From Stichopus chloronotus (taxonomy: Eukaryota; Echinodermata; Holothuroidea; Aspidochirotida; Stichopodidae), in assembly GCA_021234535.1 (NCBI GenBank), contig CM037830.1, positions 36,704,937 to 36,768,936 of the forward strand: 64,000 bases of DNA. Reading direction: 5' to 3'. The stretch's first letter is position 1. The number at the start of each line of letters is the position of its first letter. Of the stretch, positions 36,901-50,194 are shown in pieces. Both the position numbers and the translations under genes were made by a program. Below the pieces are notes generated by a model. The model was not told where the DNA came from, ran no database searches, and saw nothing but the letters and a program-made list of their open reading frames with translations.

Positions 36901-39900
36901 TGCAAAACAAGAAAGCTTTGGACATGCTGATAGTTCCATCAAAAGCTGTTGCAGGGTTCCACACTTTTTCTCTGATTCATTTTTCTCTATCAGGTAGTCC
37001 TTTTTTTGGGACCTTGAATATCCCTCTTTGTGTTTTTTTTTTGCTCTTGAAGGAAATCTTAACTCGAACACAACAGAGCTATACTTAAATGGTAAAAGAA
37101 GTGGGCTAAATATATCTAAGACCTGATATGACTTTTTTAAGAAGTTGGAAATATGTGTAACCATGCTGCTGCTTCATTGGAAGAGATATTTGCATATTAA
37201 AGTCTCCTGTAAATACTGTACTGTACATTAATCTGATATACTTGGAGACAAGTAACCATAGGGGCAGGGGGTTTCACATCAGTTTTCTTTCATTTGTCAT
37301 CCACTGCTTTCAGGAGCAGGAGTTTAACGATGCTGCCAAACCACAGCAGCTAGACGAAGACTCAGGAATGGTTTGGACTGATGTTCAAAGTAATCCAGAA
37401 TTCCTTGTCGGAGAAAAGGTAAGACAGAAAAAAGTAAGACAGAAAAAGAAACACAAAATCATCATCATCTGTCTCAGAATTGCCTGCTTGATTATGCCTG
37501 TTATCATAGCCATTGTATAAGGCTTGTGGTTAAAAGGTAAACAATTATAGTATTGAAAACCTTCATGACCATTTTCTTCACATACAAGAAAAATAACCAT
37601 TTTCTAGCTAATAAGAACACTTTATTTTGTTTCACAGTATCACAAATAAAATGCATTATTCATGTACTGTAAGTCTCTCATGCTGTTATGTCATGCTTAC
37701 ATTCACTTCTTTCCTATTCTGGGGGTAGGCACTTTACCTGGAAAAGCCTGAGAACTACAATATTCATTGGCCAGTCAGAAAAGGTTCCTTAAATATTCAT
37801 AAAGGAATTGGTGGCTCATTGACATCAGTATTGCAGGATTTGGAGAGCATTTGGAGCACAGCCATTGAGAAGCATCTCAGCATCCCGAGGCAAGATTTAT
37901 CTGTAAGTTACATCTCTCTCTTTAATTGCTTGTAAATTCCTTTTGAATCGACTATTGACAAACACAGCAATTTAAGAATATCAGAAACATTTTAACCTCT
38001 CTCACTTTCCTAGTAGATGACTCAAAGAGCTTATCCATCTGATTTAGATGAGTAGCTTTCAGTAGATAACAACTTTCCATATAACATGTGGATTATCAGC
38101 CACATCAGCGTCTGTTACTTCTTTCAATTGCAACTTGCGCAAAAAATTTCTTTAAGTTTTGTAGAGAATGTTTAATAAATTGAAAGTTATCATGACTGGC
38201 ATGTCATGGTGATACTTTAACTGTACATTATTTTCCATCTGTGTGAAGGATTTTAGATATTTACAACTTTTTCCTGTGGTGACCTGTTGTCGGTCAGTCA
38301 GATGGTCATGAGATAACAGAGCAAAGGAATGTGGTTCCTACCGGCCAAAAATAATATTGTTATAGCATTCTGTAAATTAGGCTGGTTTATTTCTTATTCT
38401 TTTTCTTTTACATCTTAGGAATATAATGCCATTCTTTTGATACCAGACATTTATCACAGACCACACATTAAAGAACTCATGAATGTACTCTTGGTAAGGA
38501 TGGGGTTTGGAGCAGCTCTAGTTCATCAGGTTTGTCATCATTTCCTTCCTTACTTTTAAAAGAAGAGGCCAGGCATTATTCAAAATATTCTTATAAAGTC
38601 CATAATAATATTCAAATACATGTCAACAACTTTCAATCTGCTCCGAGTCTTTGTGTATAGATATGTATATGTTTGGACCCGAATTTTTGAATAGGCCCAA
38701 GGGGCTAATGACTTTAAAGTTGCACAGTAACAAGGGACAACAAAACTATTGCATGACTTTTACCTTATCATTCTGTGATTATGAATTATTCATGAGGCTG
38801 TCTCGAATGTCATTTATCGTAAAATGCATTACTTTTTCAATATCTTCGTGGACCAAATAAGTGATACTTGTATGGGAAAATGGCTTGAATGCTCATTAGT
38901 GAATATTCTCTATTTGTAAAATGTAGTATGAGATGGTCTGGAATATTCTTTTACTGTAGCCTATTGGTGTCTAAACCATCGAATGTGGATCAAATATAAG
39001 TCTACTTCACAGTTGTTGATATCGAAGCCGTTGCGTACTTTTCTTCTTTCTGCTGTTATTTCTTCAAATTTATAGTAAAAATCAACAACCACATCCAAGT
39101 TAGTGCAATTCTTTTGACTGATCTTCCAAAGCTGAAGTATGCACTATCAACAATGGAAGAACAAAATAGTATGGTGGAAAACCTGTTTTTGATCAAAAGA
39201 TGATAGAAATCTGGCTCTTTTGCTGTTAACATGCATTTGTTGAACTGTAAACTTTTTGATTTTCAAACTGTCATTATTTCCCAGCTGTTATAGCTGAATT
39301 TGGAGTACTGTAACTTTAAAGTTAAGATGTTTGTGCCCATTCTTTGTCCATTTTCAGTGTAGTATTATTTTTTTTTTTTTGCATCTTTGTGATGTGATAA
39401 CATTGCATAATACTCAAGGTTTGATATGATTTTTGCAGACTTATTTTTAACCAATTATTACTAGTACTCCATTCCTCCCTCAGGAATCTGTGTGCGCATC
39501 GTACGGCAGTGGACTGAGTTCTGCGTGTGTGGTGGATGTTGGTGATCACAAAACAGCCGTTACATGTGTGGAAGACGGAATCTCTCACAGAAACACAAGG
39601 TTTGACTTGTCAATATCGCTGAATTTTTGACAATGAGTGAAGTAGGAGCTTGAGACTTAAACCTTACACCAAGAATTTCCTCTATGTAGTTCTTATTATT
39701 ACATCTCAATTTATGCATCTTATCTGTGAGTAACTAAAGGAAGATGGCAGTCACAGTTGTATGTGTGACTAGAGAAGTCCTTACTGAAACCAATCTTCTA
39801 TACATGTAAAACGAGACCTAATCCATGTCTGACAATGAGTGATTTAATGAAATTAAAAGAGAGTGAAATTAAAAATTACATGTGTTTAGTTTTGGTGCTC

Positions 39901-42900
39901 CATAAATTATTTTCAAATTTTGGATATGTTTTTTACTGAAAGACATTTTTGTACTTTTTCAAATTTCTGTGTGTTTGTGGAGTTTGGGAATGGCGACTTT
40001 ATTTTGAAATATTTCTAATTTCTATTAATTAGGATCTATTGTATTTTCTTGTGCCTATCTGCTAAATATCATTTATAGTTGTGCCCTTAAAGTCCCTTTA
40101 TGAAAATCTGATTGTCTCGATACTGCATTTTCACTGCCGATAACTCATCTTTTTACCAGTGTCGCGAAATGTGGCCATGTTTCCCTTGATTGTGACTCCG
40201 CAAGCATGTGTTACCTGCTGGGGGATGGTCCTGCGGTGTTGTTGGTACTGCATGGTGGGAACCACTTTGTCAACATTTTGTAGACCGCTGTCTTCTCTTC
40301 AGACCTGATTTACTTTAAGTATCATCTTTATATTCTCTGCTAAGAGACAGAAACCTCAAGAGAGTATTTTTATTCCATAGGATCTGTCTGGCATATGGTG
40401 GCAGGGACATTACAAGGTGCTTCACATGGCTTCTAGAAAGAGCCAGATTCCCCTACAGGCAGTGTGATCCAAGGAGAATCATGGATACACTCTTATTAGT
40501 TGAACTCAAAGAAACCTTCTGTCACTTGGACCAAGTAAGTAGAAAATTGCATCTGCTCCTATGCACCAGATAGTGAGCGAAATAATTCAGGTCATCTTTC
40601 ATTGGCCATCAGTTCTTTTTCTTTTTGACAGTTTTTGTTTAAATATGTCTCTGATCAGGCCTATCGAAAATAAGTACTTTGCTTACCATAGTGATCATAT
40701 CAATGATTTGTGAAAAATTTTGAAATTTTCAGTTGAAAGAGGTAACACAAGTCAAATCTAACGGAAACCATTGATATTTAATCTTGTGGGCATAGGGAAA
40801 TTTTTAACATTGTTTCTTTACAAGGTAGAGCAGTATTTTGCATAGACATGTTTCATTTTGTTTACTAAACAAATCCTGACAAGTAGTACATAGATTAGTA
40901 TAATTGAATGTCAGCAGAGGTCAAGGGTCAACACAATCATACTTTGAAAATATTATGCAGCTGTGGAAACGGTGGTTGCCCTACGTTCCGACACCCCTAT
41001 GTTCCAACACCCCTATGTTTTGACACACTTGAATTTCGACAGCAGGGGCTATGACCCTCCAGGGCCCGTGAGTAAGGAGCAGTGTTGGGTTCTAAAACCA
41101 ATGATATCATGATCTCATTTGGATAAGCTGTTTGTTTATTGACTCCATTGATGTAGATATATTTCGTTTTATAAAACGTGTGTTGAAACTTAAGCACTGC
41201 ATAATATAATCAGTGCATCATAACTGGGCTGAGTATTAGAGCTGGGATCCAAAGGGGTGTTGGAATGTAATGAATGAGTAGCAACATAGGAGTGTTGGAA
41301 CTTCGAGGTGTGATTATAGAACTGTAAGCATGGAAACTGGTCATCATGTGAGATAATGTGTACGTCGCAGATCAGCGGTAGTAACTTGTTCACTTTTGAG
41401 AAGGTCAAATCAGGTCATATTTGGTTTGCAGTGGCCATAAAATCCAGACACAAGAGCAGATCCCTTTCATTAGCTTCCTGATTTCTTCATGATGAGCACA
41501 AGGAAAAGATCAAAGGTTTATGGCTACAGAGAGTTCATCAATGGAAAAATGATTATCTCATTTCCATAGAGGGAAGGATTCATGTTTATTCTGGGTTTTC
41601 AGTCTGGTTTGCGTAGCCTCTTTTGAGTCCTTCTAGTGATATACAAGTAGCAGTTTTAACAATGGCTGTGTTCCACCCCTGAAAATTGCTGCACTGGCTG
41701 TTAGGTTTCCACGATGTTGTACTCCTACTTGAAATTTGTATGCCGGAAAGCCTCTGGACAAAGTAAATTTTTGCAACTACCTGTTACCTGTAACCTTTGA
41801 AATTTGCTACCAAATAATAATAATTCAGCCAACCAATCTGAGAACCTGTTCTTAAAAGAACACATGAATACATCCTTTGAACAAATTACCCTACAATGTG
41901 AGAGTAGTAGTAAATATGTTACAGTAAGGTAATGATCTCTGTTAGTAACGTGAATATCGTAGTATTCATAGATGTATATTAAAATTTTGTCCAAAGCTTT
42001 TGAGGTCGGAAGATACTCAGGGCTAGGCCGATCCTGATGAGAGTCAATGACACGTACGGAGCATGAACTGTATCTGTAACATTACTCATTGTGTCATTCG
42101 AGAGTGAATTGAAGGGTTTGGATAATTATTGGCCGAAAAGCCTTGTCAAAGGCCATGTTTTGCAAGACATTTTGGTCTGCAATTTTATTTGTGGCTGTTC
42201 CTTTAACTTAAAATTTGAAACATGCATGATGTAAGTAACATGGAAAATGCCCAACCAAAGTTGCTGCTGTCAATAAATATAAGAAGGGTAGGACATTCTA
42301 TTGATGTTGTTGATATTAAGACAGTAGGATACAATCAAATTTTTAAAATATGTGTAGCTGTCACATTTTTTCACTTAATCCTAGCAATGTCAATTGCTTC
42401 ACTAATCTGTATTATCAGCTAATAGTAGCAACATATTTTTATTGTCCTACAAACTCTTCAGTATGTTTTCTTGCACCTTATGTGTGATTCTCTTTTTTCC
42501 CCTACAGGATTTTGATGGCCCTCAACTCTTAGATTTCCACGTCAGCTTTCCGAACCAACCGACTTTTATGTACAAAATGAATCTCGGAGAGGAGACCATG
42601 ATCGCCCCCATGGGACTCTTCTATCCTGATATATTTGGTATCAAGGAGGAGGAAATTATATTCACCCAGCAAAGAAACCAGGGTGACCCAGAGGACATAC
42701 ACGATGAAATATTCTTACTTCAAACACAGACCCAGCCCCAGCAGGTATTACTTGAGATAATTTTTGGCACAGCAGTTTACCTTCTCTCAAGTTATGTATG
42801 TGCATGGGTACCAGTGGCTGTTGTGTATTCTAGCCCTAGCACTCTTGCTGAACATCATTACATTAGGACCTGCCATCTGGTTCTAAGAGTGAACAGATGA

Positions 42901-45900
42901 AGAATTTGTCTCAGACATAAATATCGTAGGTATCATGTAGCAGCTATACATGAAGAAATTTGATGATCAAGCAGTTTAAATCTGTTTGTGGCAGGGTTGT
43001 TACATAAGTGGTCAAAACCGGTTTTGACCACAAAGCGATTTAAACCTGGTTTAAACTGGTCAGAACTAGGTTAAAACCAGTCAAAACTGGTAAAAGCCCA
43101 TAGACCTTCTGTTAAACAAAATATTTTAGGTCACAGCCCATGAGCACACATCAAATCATGTGACCTTGAATGATCAGGAGGCTTTAAAAGATTGAATTTA
43201 ATTTCTTTGATTGAAAATGTTATTCTTTTGACCAAAATAATTATGAATTAACTATTCTATTAACTATTGGAAAAATTTGAAAAGGTAAAAAAAATTCTAC
43301 ACCTGACATTGTTGGGTCAAATACATAAGTCTGTGCTGTTAGTGTGTGCTGTTAGAGACTGTGAGTAATTGTTACATGTGTCAAGGTTTTCATCACATAC
43401 CTATTAATTTAAGGTATTTTTCAGATAAAAATAACTGATTCAACTTATAAAAATGTATGCTTGAAAATTTGCTCCTTTAGAAACGAACAGCATTTTGGGC
43501 TGTTACAGAAAAAAAATAATAAAGGAGAGGGCCCTCATTACCAATTTCTCCAAAAAAGTAGGATGCAATTTTTAATTTTGACTTAGGCACATTTGTAAAC
43601 TTGTGTATACAATCCATAATCAAAATCAGGTGTCTGTCACTCTGTTGATGAAAAGCAATGGCTATATAGCCAATAAACACAGGCGTGAGCTTGGTTTTCC
43701 AAATGTAGTGAAAGCAAGTTCAGTAATTGAATCAGTAGTGGATTTGTTCCAATTGAATTTAACAGTGTCAAAAAATTACATTGGGCTTTGTGCCTTGCAT
43801 GTCCAGTGATTTGGCTATCCATATTGGGACAGTTGATACTTTCTAGGTTTTATGTAATTGAGTGGGTAACTGGGAATGTATTCATAATGGGGCTAATCTT
43901 GTGTTTGCTTTTTCATTATTTTGAGTTCAAAATACAGTGAGCACCATGAAGAATAAATTTGATTTTAGTTCATAAGAATCCTGTGTCAGAGTTTGTAGTG
44001 TAACTGTATCAAACCAATGAAATAATTTTACAACTGCATGACAGCAAGATTGTTGATTTTTAGATGTTTTGACTTTTGAGACTGAAGGGGCAAATGAGAG
44101 AGAAGCCTTCAAAAGCCCCCATGGGACTTATTTGTCTTCTGAATCTTTGTGAAATTGAATCAATATTTGGCACATGAGTAACTGGCATGTTTTTTTTTTA
44201 AATTCAATGTAAATTGACTTGATTTAAACACTGAAGGGGTTTTGACCAGTTTTGACTAGTAATAGGTGGTCAAAATGCCCGGTTTAAACCTGATGGTTTA
44301 AACCGCCCTGGTTTAAATCGAACAACCCTGGTTTGTGGTACAGCGTTTAATTGCTATAGCAGATCTAGCGATTGCTGTGTCACATAGACACCTTCACTTC
44401 CACTCATTAAAGTCGTGGAGAGTGCCGTGTAATATTTTAGGAGGTGTCTTCATTAAAAGCGGCAAAATTTCGAGCGAAATTTTAAATTGTGTGAAATCCA
44501 CAAGAGAATCAAGTTTACCATTAGTTGAAAAGAGATGAACATTACTAGATCATTTAATGTTGATATCGAGTTTTTCGTACTATTTGATTACAATTTAATC
44601 AGCTTTGGTTTTTCTGTCACTCATAGACGCCAAAACCAAGATTGGGTGCTATATCTCCAGAGGGTAGTGAAGCAGCCTCTGCCACCCAGAGGTCTGATTC
44701 ACCTTCAGTTCAGCCTCATCCAGACACATTCATTCAGGAGATATCTCAACCGGTGATCTTTAGGAGAATTTCATCCTCTCAAGAACCAAACAAACTGTTG
44801 GGCTTAGATCAAGCAGTCCACTACAGCATCGACAGTTGTGGTACGTCTGCTCCCATCGTGTAGACAGTGAAGCGATTATGTTAGTTTGAAAACAAGATAC
44901 TTCGATGACATGTGCCGACTAATGCACCTTGAGAGGAGTGGCATTGTCAAAGGTGTTTCTTGGCCGGGGATTCCCTAACGTCAGAGATAAGCAAGACAGA
45001 AACTGCAAAGTAGCCTGAATTTGCATTTTTCCAATATCTTCTGATATTATTGAAGTGCATTCTCCAAGTGGGAATGTTCCATAATGCATCCCAGTAGGAA
45101 TACCCCTAGGTCCATCTCATCGGAATGCCCTAGGTACATCTCATTGGAATGCCCCTAGGTCCATTCAAATAGTAATGCCCCTAGTTCCATCCAAATAGGA
45201 ATGCCCCTAAATCTATCCCAAGAGGAATGCCCCTAGGCCAGTAGAAATTTCTCTCAATCCATCTTCCATCTCGCACAATGAAAAGTGCTAGCAAAGTTTT
45301 GATTCTTCACAAGCTATCTCAAAATCCACAAATTCTGAATCAGTAAAGTTTCTTTCTCTATATCGCAGCCTCTGACGAAACAAAGAAGAAAATGTACAGC
45401 AATATTTTGGTGGTCGGAGGGGGCATCAGTTTCTACCAGGGTGCTACTGAGATGCTGCGCCACAGGATACAGTCTCTTATGTCTCCATCTCTGATGAAGA
45501 GCGTAGAGAAGGTTGACGTCATCTGTAAAACCAAGGTATTTCTTCTTACCACTAACCATTAAAGTTCACTAATTTGTCGTTGTCCATTGGTTTGATATGA
45601 ACAGGGGCGCTGCTAAGGTCTATTGAATGCGAGGCACATAGCTCCCATATGTATGTGATGGAAGATACACTAAGCTAAGTTGATATGAAGAATACCTGAA
45701 AATCTTTGGCCCAAAAAAACCTCCAAGACTACTGAAAATTTATAACATTTTCAAGTCCATTTGAATTGCACCTGAGAACCTACCTATGCAGTTTTTCCGT
45801 TTCCTAACATCTCACCCCACCCTTTTCATTTAAATGTATTCTCAAGTAAGTTTACTATGTGAGTCAAAATACAGTTCAGTGGGATATACCACCCCACCCC

Positions 45901-46459
45901 CATGGTAGCACCACTGGATGTGCACATGAGAACTTATTCAGTATAGTAGACATCACAGTTTCGCTAATACTGTGAGCCTTCATCTTTTCACAAAATGAAT
46001 TACAAACATGTTTTACAAATTCAGAGATTATTGCCAAGGAACACAATTTTTGAACACAAAAGAACATGTGGGAGCAATGCCACAAGTTTTTCTCTGTTGA
46101 CTAAACATTGAAATTTTAAGGTTTTTAGCCAACCGACTGCTGATTTTGTTTTTATGGCTTTGCGTTTTCATATTTAGGAGGTAGGACAGGTGTTACTTTA
46201 TCTCTGTCTGTGAACCCTCTCAGTGCATAGAGATTTGAATTTGACAGATAAGTTGATAGTTTAGGAGAGATTATTTTATGATAATAAGTAAACATTTCTG
46301 GTGATCATATTCAAGGACCTGGATCCAAGGTTGATATGCTGGAAGGGCGGATCAGTTCTGGCTTGTCTTGATACAACACAAGAGCTTTGGATACACCAGC
46401 TTGAATGGAAGAAGCACGGACTCAAGGTTCTACGAGAGCGAGCTCCCTTTGTCTGGTGA
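30984..46459 (+). CDS. ACTR8: Actin-related protein 8, INO80 complex subunit (11 exons, N-terminus missing)
   Basis: ARP8 is the actin-fold subunit of the INO80 nucleosome remodeller that binds nucleosomes together with actin and ARP4. Exons are 30984-31160, 35194-35307, 37314-37418, 37729-37902, 38419-38529, 39484-39599, 40381-40534, 42508-42744, 44627-44840, 45369-45535 and 46316-46459, with consistent phases and GT/AG sites (1713 nt, 570 aa plus stop). Landmarks are IVIHPGSYWLRLGRA, VPHVIARRRK, NIHWPVRKGSLNIH, ILLIPDIYHRPHIKELM, CASYGSGLSSACVVDVGD, EDGISHRNTR, ELKETFCHLDQ, LFYPDIFGI, ILVVGGGISF, DPRLICWKGGSVLACLDTTQ and the REKAPF-like end RERAPFVW-stop. Human ACTR8 is 624 aa; the N-terminal stretch and the loop after exon 8 are the least conserved. 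The first exon was not placed securely. Confidence 0.96.
31350..31937. mobile_element. Fold-back element with internal minisatellite
   Basis: It lies in the first visible ACTR8 intron. The left arm (from about 31350, CAGTTGTTATTTGAAGAATT then CGACATTTTTTCTGCAAAATG) is mirrored by the right arm near 31900-31937, whose inverse reads GTTGTTTGAACAATTCAACA then TTTTTCTGCAAAACG. In between, a motif like AACAATTTTCTGCAAAATG recurs at irregular spacing, switching orientation toward the right end. No coding frame or target duplication was established. Confidence 0.6.
32076..33322 (+). repeat. Family A repeat, long copy (8 tandem units)
   Basis: Head: GGTTTTGATGAAATCGTAAC followed by CTTTGTAAT and a TG/TATG run. 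Core: about eight units of 140-155 bases, each opening near a TATCTCAAGAAGG motif (32159, 32314, 32456, about 32600, 32741, 32887, 33035, 33187). Tail: GATTCAGAAAAAAATG to CATTTGTGTATCATGGTTT. Each unit ends in clustered AGGTCA half-sites. Perfect AGGTCAAAGGTCA (DR1) occurs at 32257-32269, 32686-32698 and 33133-33145, with one-base variants at 32401-32413 and 32831-32843. It lies in an ACTR8 intron. Confidence 0.85.
33580..34330 (+). repeat. Family A-related half-site array (3 units)
   Basis: Adjoining the long family A copy, this array has a different body (GAAAGGTRCA and TGTTTGAACTTCAAACTTG blocks), but half-site pairs keep the same spacing: 33775-33787 (GGGTCAAAGGTCA), 33920-33932 and 34075-34087 (both perfect AGGTCAAAGGTCA). 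Each pair is followed four bases later by a further RGGTCA (for example 33792-33797). The unit period is about 145-155 bases. Confidence 0.75.
40983..41040 (+). repeat. Short minisatellite in an ACTR8 intron
   Basis: Three to four imperfect copies of about 17 bases of the form ACGTTCCGACACCCCT, TATGTTCCAACACCCCT, TATGTTTTGACAC. Confidence 0.7.
42992..44330. mobile_element. Non-autonomous hAT-like transposon (1339 bp) with perfect 8-bp TSD
   Basis: It starts CAGGGTTGTT and ends with the exact inverse AACAACCCTG. It is flanked by GTTTGTGG on both sides (42984-42991 and 44331-44338), a perfect 8-bp duplication typical of hAT elements. Subterminal regions are full of short palindromes and repeats built on GGTCAAAACC, GGTTTTGACC and GGTTTAAACC. 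No transposase frame is present. It lies in the ACTR8 intron between exons 42508-42744 and 44627-44840. Confidence 0.93.
45095..45241 (+). repeat. Minisatellite, ~26-bp unit, in an ACTR8 intron
   Basis: Six imperfect units of the form GGAATGCCCCTAGGTCCATC plus a few bases, starting near 45095, 45120, 45144, 45172, 45199 and 45226. Confidence 0.88.
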
Positions 46460-48927
46460 TGTTCATCAATAAGTAAGGAGAGGCTGTCATTTGATAGGAA
46501 AGAGGAAGCCTTTGATTTTGGCTGATTGGTGATTTCAGTCCTATTACTAACAGGGAGCTGCATCATCTACACAGTGAGGTTAACATGGCATACTGAGACT
46601 CCCAAATAAGAGAGCTTGAAATGCAAGAGGCAAAAGCAGCAACTGATAGTTGCTGGGACTGTTCATACTACCTGTGCTGTCCCCACCCATGTGATACCAA
46701 TCACACTACATAATTGTTAGCAATAGTGAAAGTACTTCAAGTTTCACTCCACTTATCTCTACCCTGGCCACTTTCTTCTGCAAAAACCATCTTGCCTCCA
46801 AAAAGTCATTTCATTCATCAGAATTTGTAGCTCCCATTGTGGTCACCTTCTCACCGAGGCATCGTTCCTCTGTACATGAAGACTATTTTATATTCAGTTA
46901 CTCTATCTGGTATAAAACATGACCCACTTCTAATCAGGATCTTTGTGGTAACCCAGTATTTAATTGTTACCCATCCATCAGTGTAACAGAAGGAAAGACA
47001 TAATAGAAGGGAAGAAGAGGATTACCCTGTCAGAGAGGAAAGGGTGGTGTTGTAGGTGCATGTACAACTTATACAGAAGAGTATTGTGATGTACAGTATG
47101 TTATATGCTTGATACGCTTTCTCTTCCCATTCTTACCATTAAGACCATCTTTGCACCAATCCTAGTGCCATAAGGTTGGGGAATATTTGCCCTGTAAAAC
47201 CTTTTTTTTTCTGTGCCCGATGGCAAGAAGTAAAAGGGCTTTAGTATGAAATTGATGCTTTCTGTGCCACACAAAAGAAAGTAAACAAATCTTCTTGGTA
47301 AATTGCAGCTTTATTCTTCTAGTACCTGTTCCAAAATCCCACCAGTTTTGCCCATATATCCATTTATTTGCTCTCTGTTACATAAATACCTGAAATATGT
47401 TAGGAAATTTCATACGTAATATAATCAGGGAAGGTTGCATGAATGCTAGAATGTTTGCTTGATCATGTAACACATTGTTTGTCACAGTAAGTGAAAATGA
47501 ATGGAAATATTTACTGTTACAAGAACAATAGCAACCTCAACCTCTGTCATCTAATAGATGTAATTCCTCATTTACAATGTGGGGAACAAAAAAGAAAAAG
47601 GATTACTTCTGATGTATGTTTGTTTGAAATGAAAAGATAGAGGATTTAAAAGCTCGTTGCTGATTAATTACATATGTACAAATGTCGAGGTCTCATGAAT
47701 GTCTTATCAACAACAAAATGTGAAAAAGTAAATGAAAAAGATAAATGAACAAAAAATTATTAATTACAACATGGACCGGACTTGTTATAATCAAAACATC
47801 TTTACAACATCTCAAAAAAGGCTGGAAAAGCCAAACAATAGTACTACCAAACAAAGCATACTTTTCATTAGAAAGAATGTAGGAAATGTAGGTTGTGCTT
47901 TTCCAGTCTTTTGGTTTGTCTGGCAGTGTTTGCTTCAATCCTAGTAGATCCACACTGTGGGGTTTTACTACTTGGATGTCATATGTCGCCAAACATTGCT
48001 TCATCCCAGTCAGCTAGACTGTATCAATATGGTGGACTAAATCTATGCGTTCCATTACTCCTGGCAAAGAGAACCTAATATTTAAGTCATGTGGCAGTTA
48101 CTGAAATGTTACATTACCCAAAAGTCTGCACTGAATTTAATGAAATCCAACAAATGATAAGGTGACTGAAGAAACCGTGATTACTTGCCAATGTGTTGAT
48201 CCCTCCATTAAGTCATTTTGGAGTCAAAATTTTTGAGAGAATATAGAATTCTATATTCTTTTCTATATTCCATTTTTCTGTAAAATAATTGTCAGATTAT
48301 GTCTGACTTTCACACCACCACCATTGATGCATTGTGGACATTGCTTTACTAGTCTTAACCAAAATTAAATGCTACTTTTGCAGAGAACACTCCATAAATT
48401 CTTCTCTAGATTAAACACATGATATTAATTAATTTCCAACCTGGTTCGTACCGATGTATTTGCGCTCTTTCATTATTAATGGGTTTAACATTATTTGAGC
48501 GAAGAAAACTACTTCACTGAACATTTCACTGCTGGAGTCAACATTCCATCACATTTAGGTCCAACATTATTTGCACATGTCAACAATGAACACACCTAAC
48601 CTAACCATCTTCATCCATTTGGTATTCACTTTTTGATATTACTTGAAAATGATATTACCTAAGGTTTAACAAAGTTATTGAATTCCTTTGGGATAACAAA
48701 AATCTGCAATTACATTGGGCCAGGGTTGCTTCTGAGATGAGTTCATTTAGTAGCTTGGTAATAATCTCATGATACAGTCTAGCTGATGTGGTAGCCCACT
48801 ATTTGTTGAACAAATAATGGGCATTTACCTGTAGAAAAAAAAAGCAAAATAGATGGATTAGTGTGCAATACAAAGAGCCATGAGTTTAATAACAACTATG
48901 TTCATCTGGAGTCCATGTTCCCTTTTT

Positions 48928-49704
48928 GGTTTCGATGATAATCGTAACCTTTGTAATCATGCATATGTGTGTATGTATGTATGTGTGTATGTATGTATGT
49001 GTGTGTGTGTATGTCCGTGACGCCCTACCTTGTAAACACGCTATCTCAAGAAGGGAAGCTTGGACAGATCTCATATTTGGTATGTAGGTGTACCATATTG
49101 AGAAGGAGAACCCTATTGTTTTTGGTGGAGGTCAAAGGTCATTTAGGGTTAACAGGGGTCAAATTGTGAAAACCTTGAAAACTCAATATCTCAAGAAAGG
49201 AAGCTTGCAGAGATCTCACGTTTTGTATGTAGTTGTACAATGTTAAGTATAGGAACCATGTTGTTGGTGGAGGTCAAAGGTCATTTGGGGTCAACAGAGG
49301 TCAAATTATGAAAACCTTGAAAACACGATATCTCAAGAAAGGAAGCATGTAGTGATCTCATATTTAGTGTGTAGGTGTACCAATTGAGAAGAAGAATCCT
49401 TCTGTTTATGGTAGGGGTCAAAGGTCATTTGGGGTCATCAGGGGTCAAGTTGTGAAAACCTTGAAAACACGATATCTCAAGAAAGGAAGCTTGTAGAGAT
49501 CTCATGTTTTGTATGTGGTTGTACCATGTTGAGTAAAGGAACCCTATCGTTTTTTGTGAAGGTCAAAGGTCGTTTGGGGTCAACAGGGGTCAAATTGTGA
49601 AAATGTGACAAATGTGACACATACTACTGCTACTGTATCAGATTCAGAAAAAAATTTCTCTTAAATAGATCATCGAAACCACAATGCATTTCTGCATTCT
49701 GGTT
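48928..49704 (+). repeat. Family A repeat, short copy (4 tandem units)
   Basis: Same head (GGTTTCGATGATAATCGTAA), a TATG/TG microsatellite (48963-49014), four units opening at TATCTCAAG (49042, 49187, 49329, 49473; period 142-145) and the same tail (GATTCAGAAAAAAAT to TCTGCATTCTGGTTT). DR1 pairs are at 49129-49141 and 49271-49283 (perfect), and at 49415-49427 and 49560-49572 (one mismatch). Confidence 0.87.
49271..49303 (+). promoter_or_regulatory. Nuclear-receptor-like half-site cluster DR1-DR4-DR4
   Basis: Four half-sites in one orientation: AGGTCA 49271-49276, AGGTCA 49278-49283, GGGTCA 49288-49293 and AGGTCA 49298-49303. Spacings are 1, 4 and 4 bases. DR1 is the classic RXR/HNF4/PPAR/COUP-TF arrangement and DR4 that of TR/LXR-type heterodimers. 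Binding or regulation is untested, and the cluster may simply be a transposon's own sequence. Confidence 0.35.
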
Positions 49705-50194
49705 TAAATAAAAAAGTCATGAACTCTATGAATTTATTTTCTTGTTTGCTATGCCATACGCAAACTCTTTCATTATGGTATAGACTTGATAAATTTGTTC
49801 TAGTGCTTACGTTCAATAATATCTGATTAATAATAGCATTTGGTCAAAGCCATCATTGGTCAGAGTATACAGAATGAAAAGGTGAACATTTAATTTGGTT
49901 GTTAGTCCACAGAGTTGTCTCCAATGCTGGCATTAAGTTCTTCAGTGAAGAATAAGGTGTTTCAAATGAAGAAAGTATGAAAATGGCAACACAAAAAGCA
50001 AGGAGACAATAATCATAGTTGTGTCTGAATGTGACTTTTGTTTTTGTACAAGTAGATGAAAGTGGCACCATGCTAACCTGTACACAGTTTATGCCATACA
50101 GTATTTGACTGTTCAGAATTGCTTAAACATCTTGGTCATCTACTTCAGGTATCTCAAAGGCAGGTGCCCATCAACCCAGACTGTTCCAATTCTC

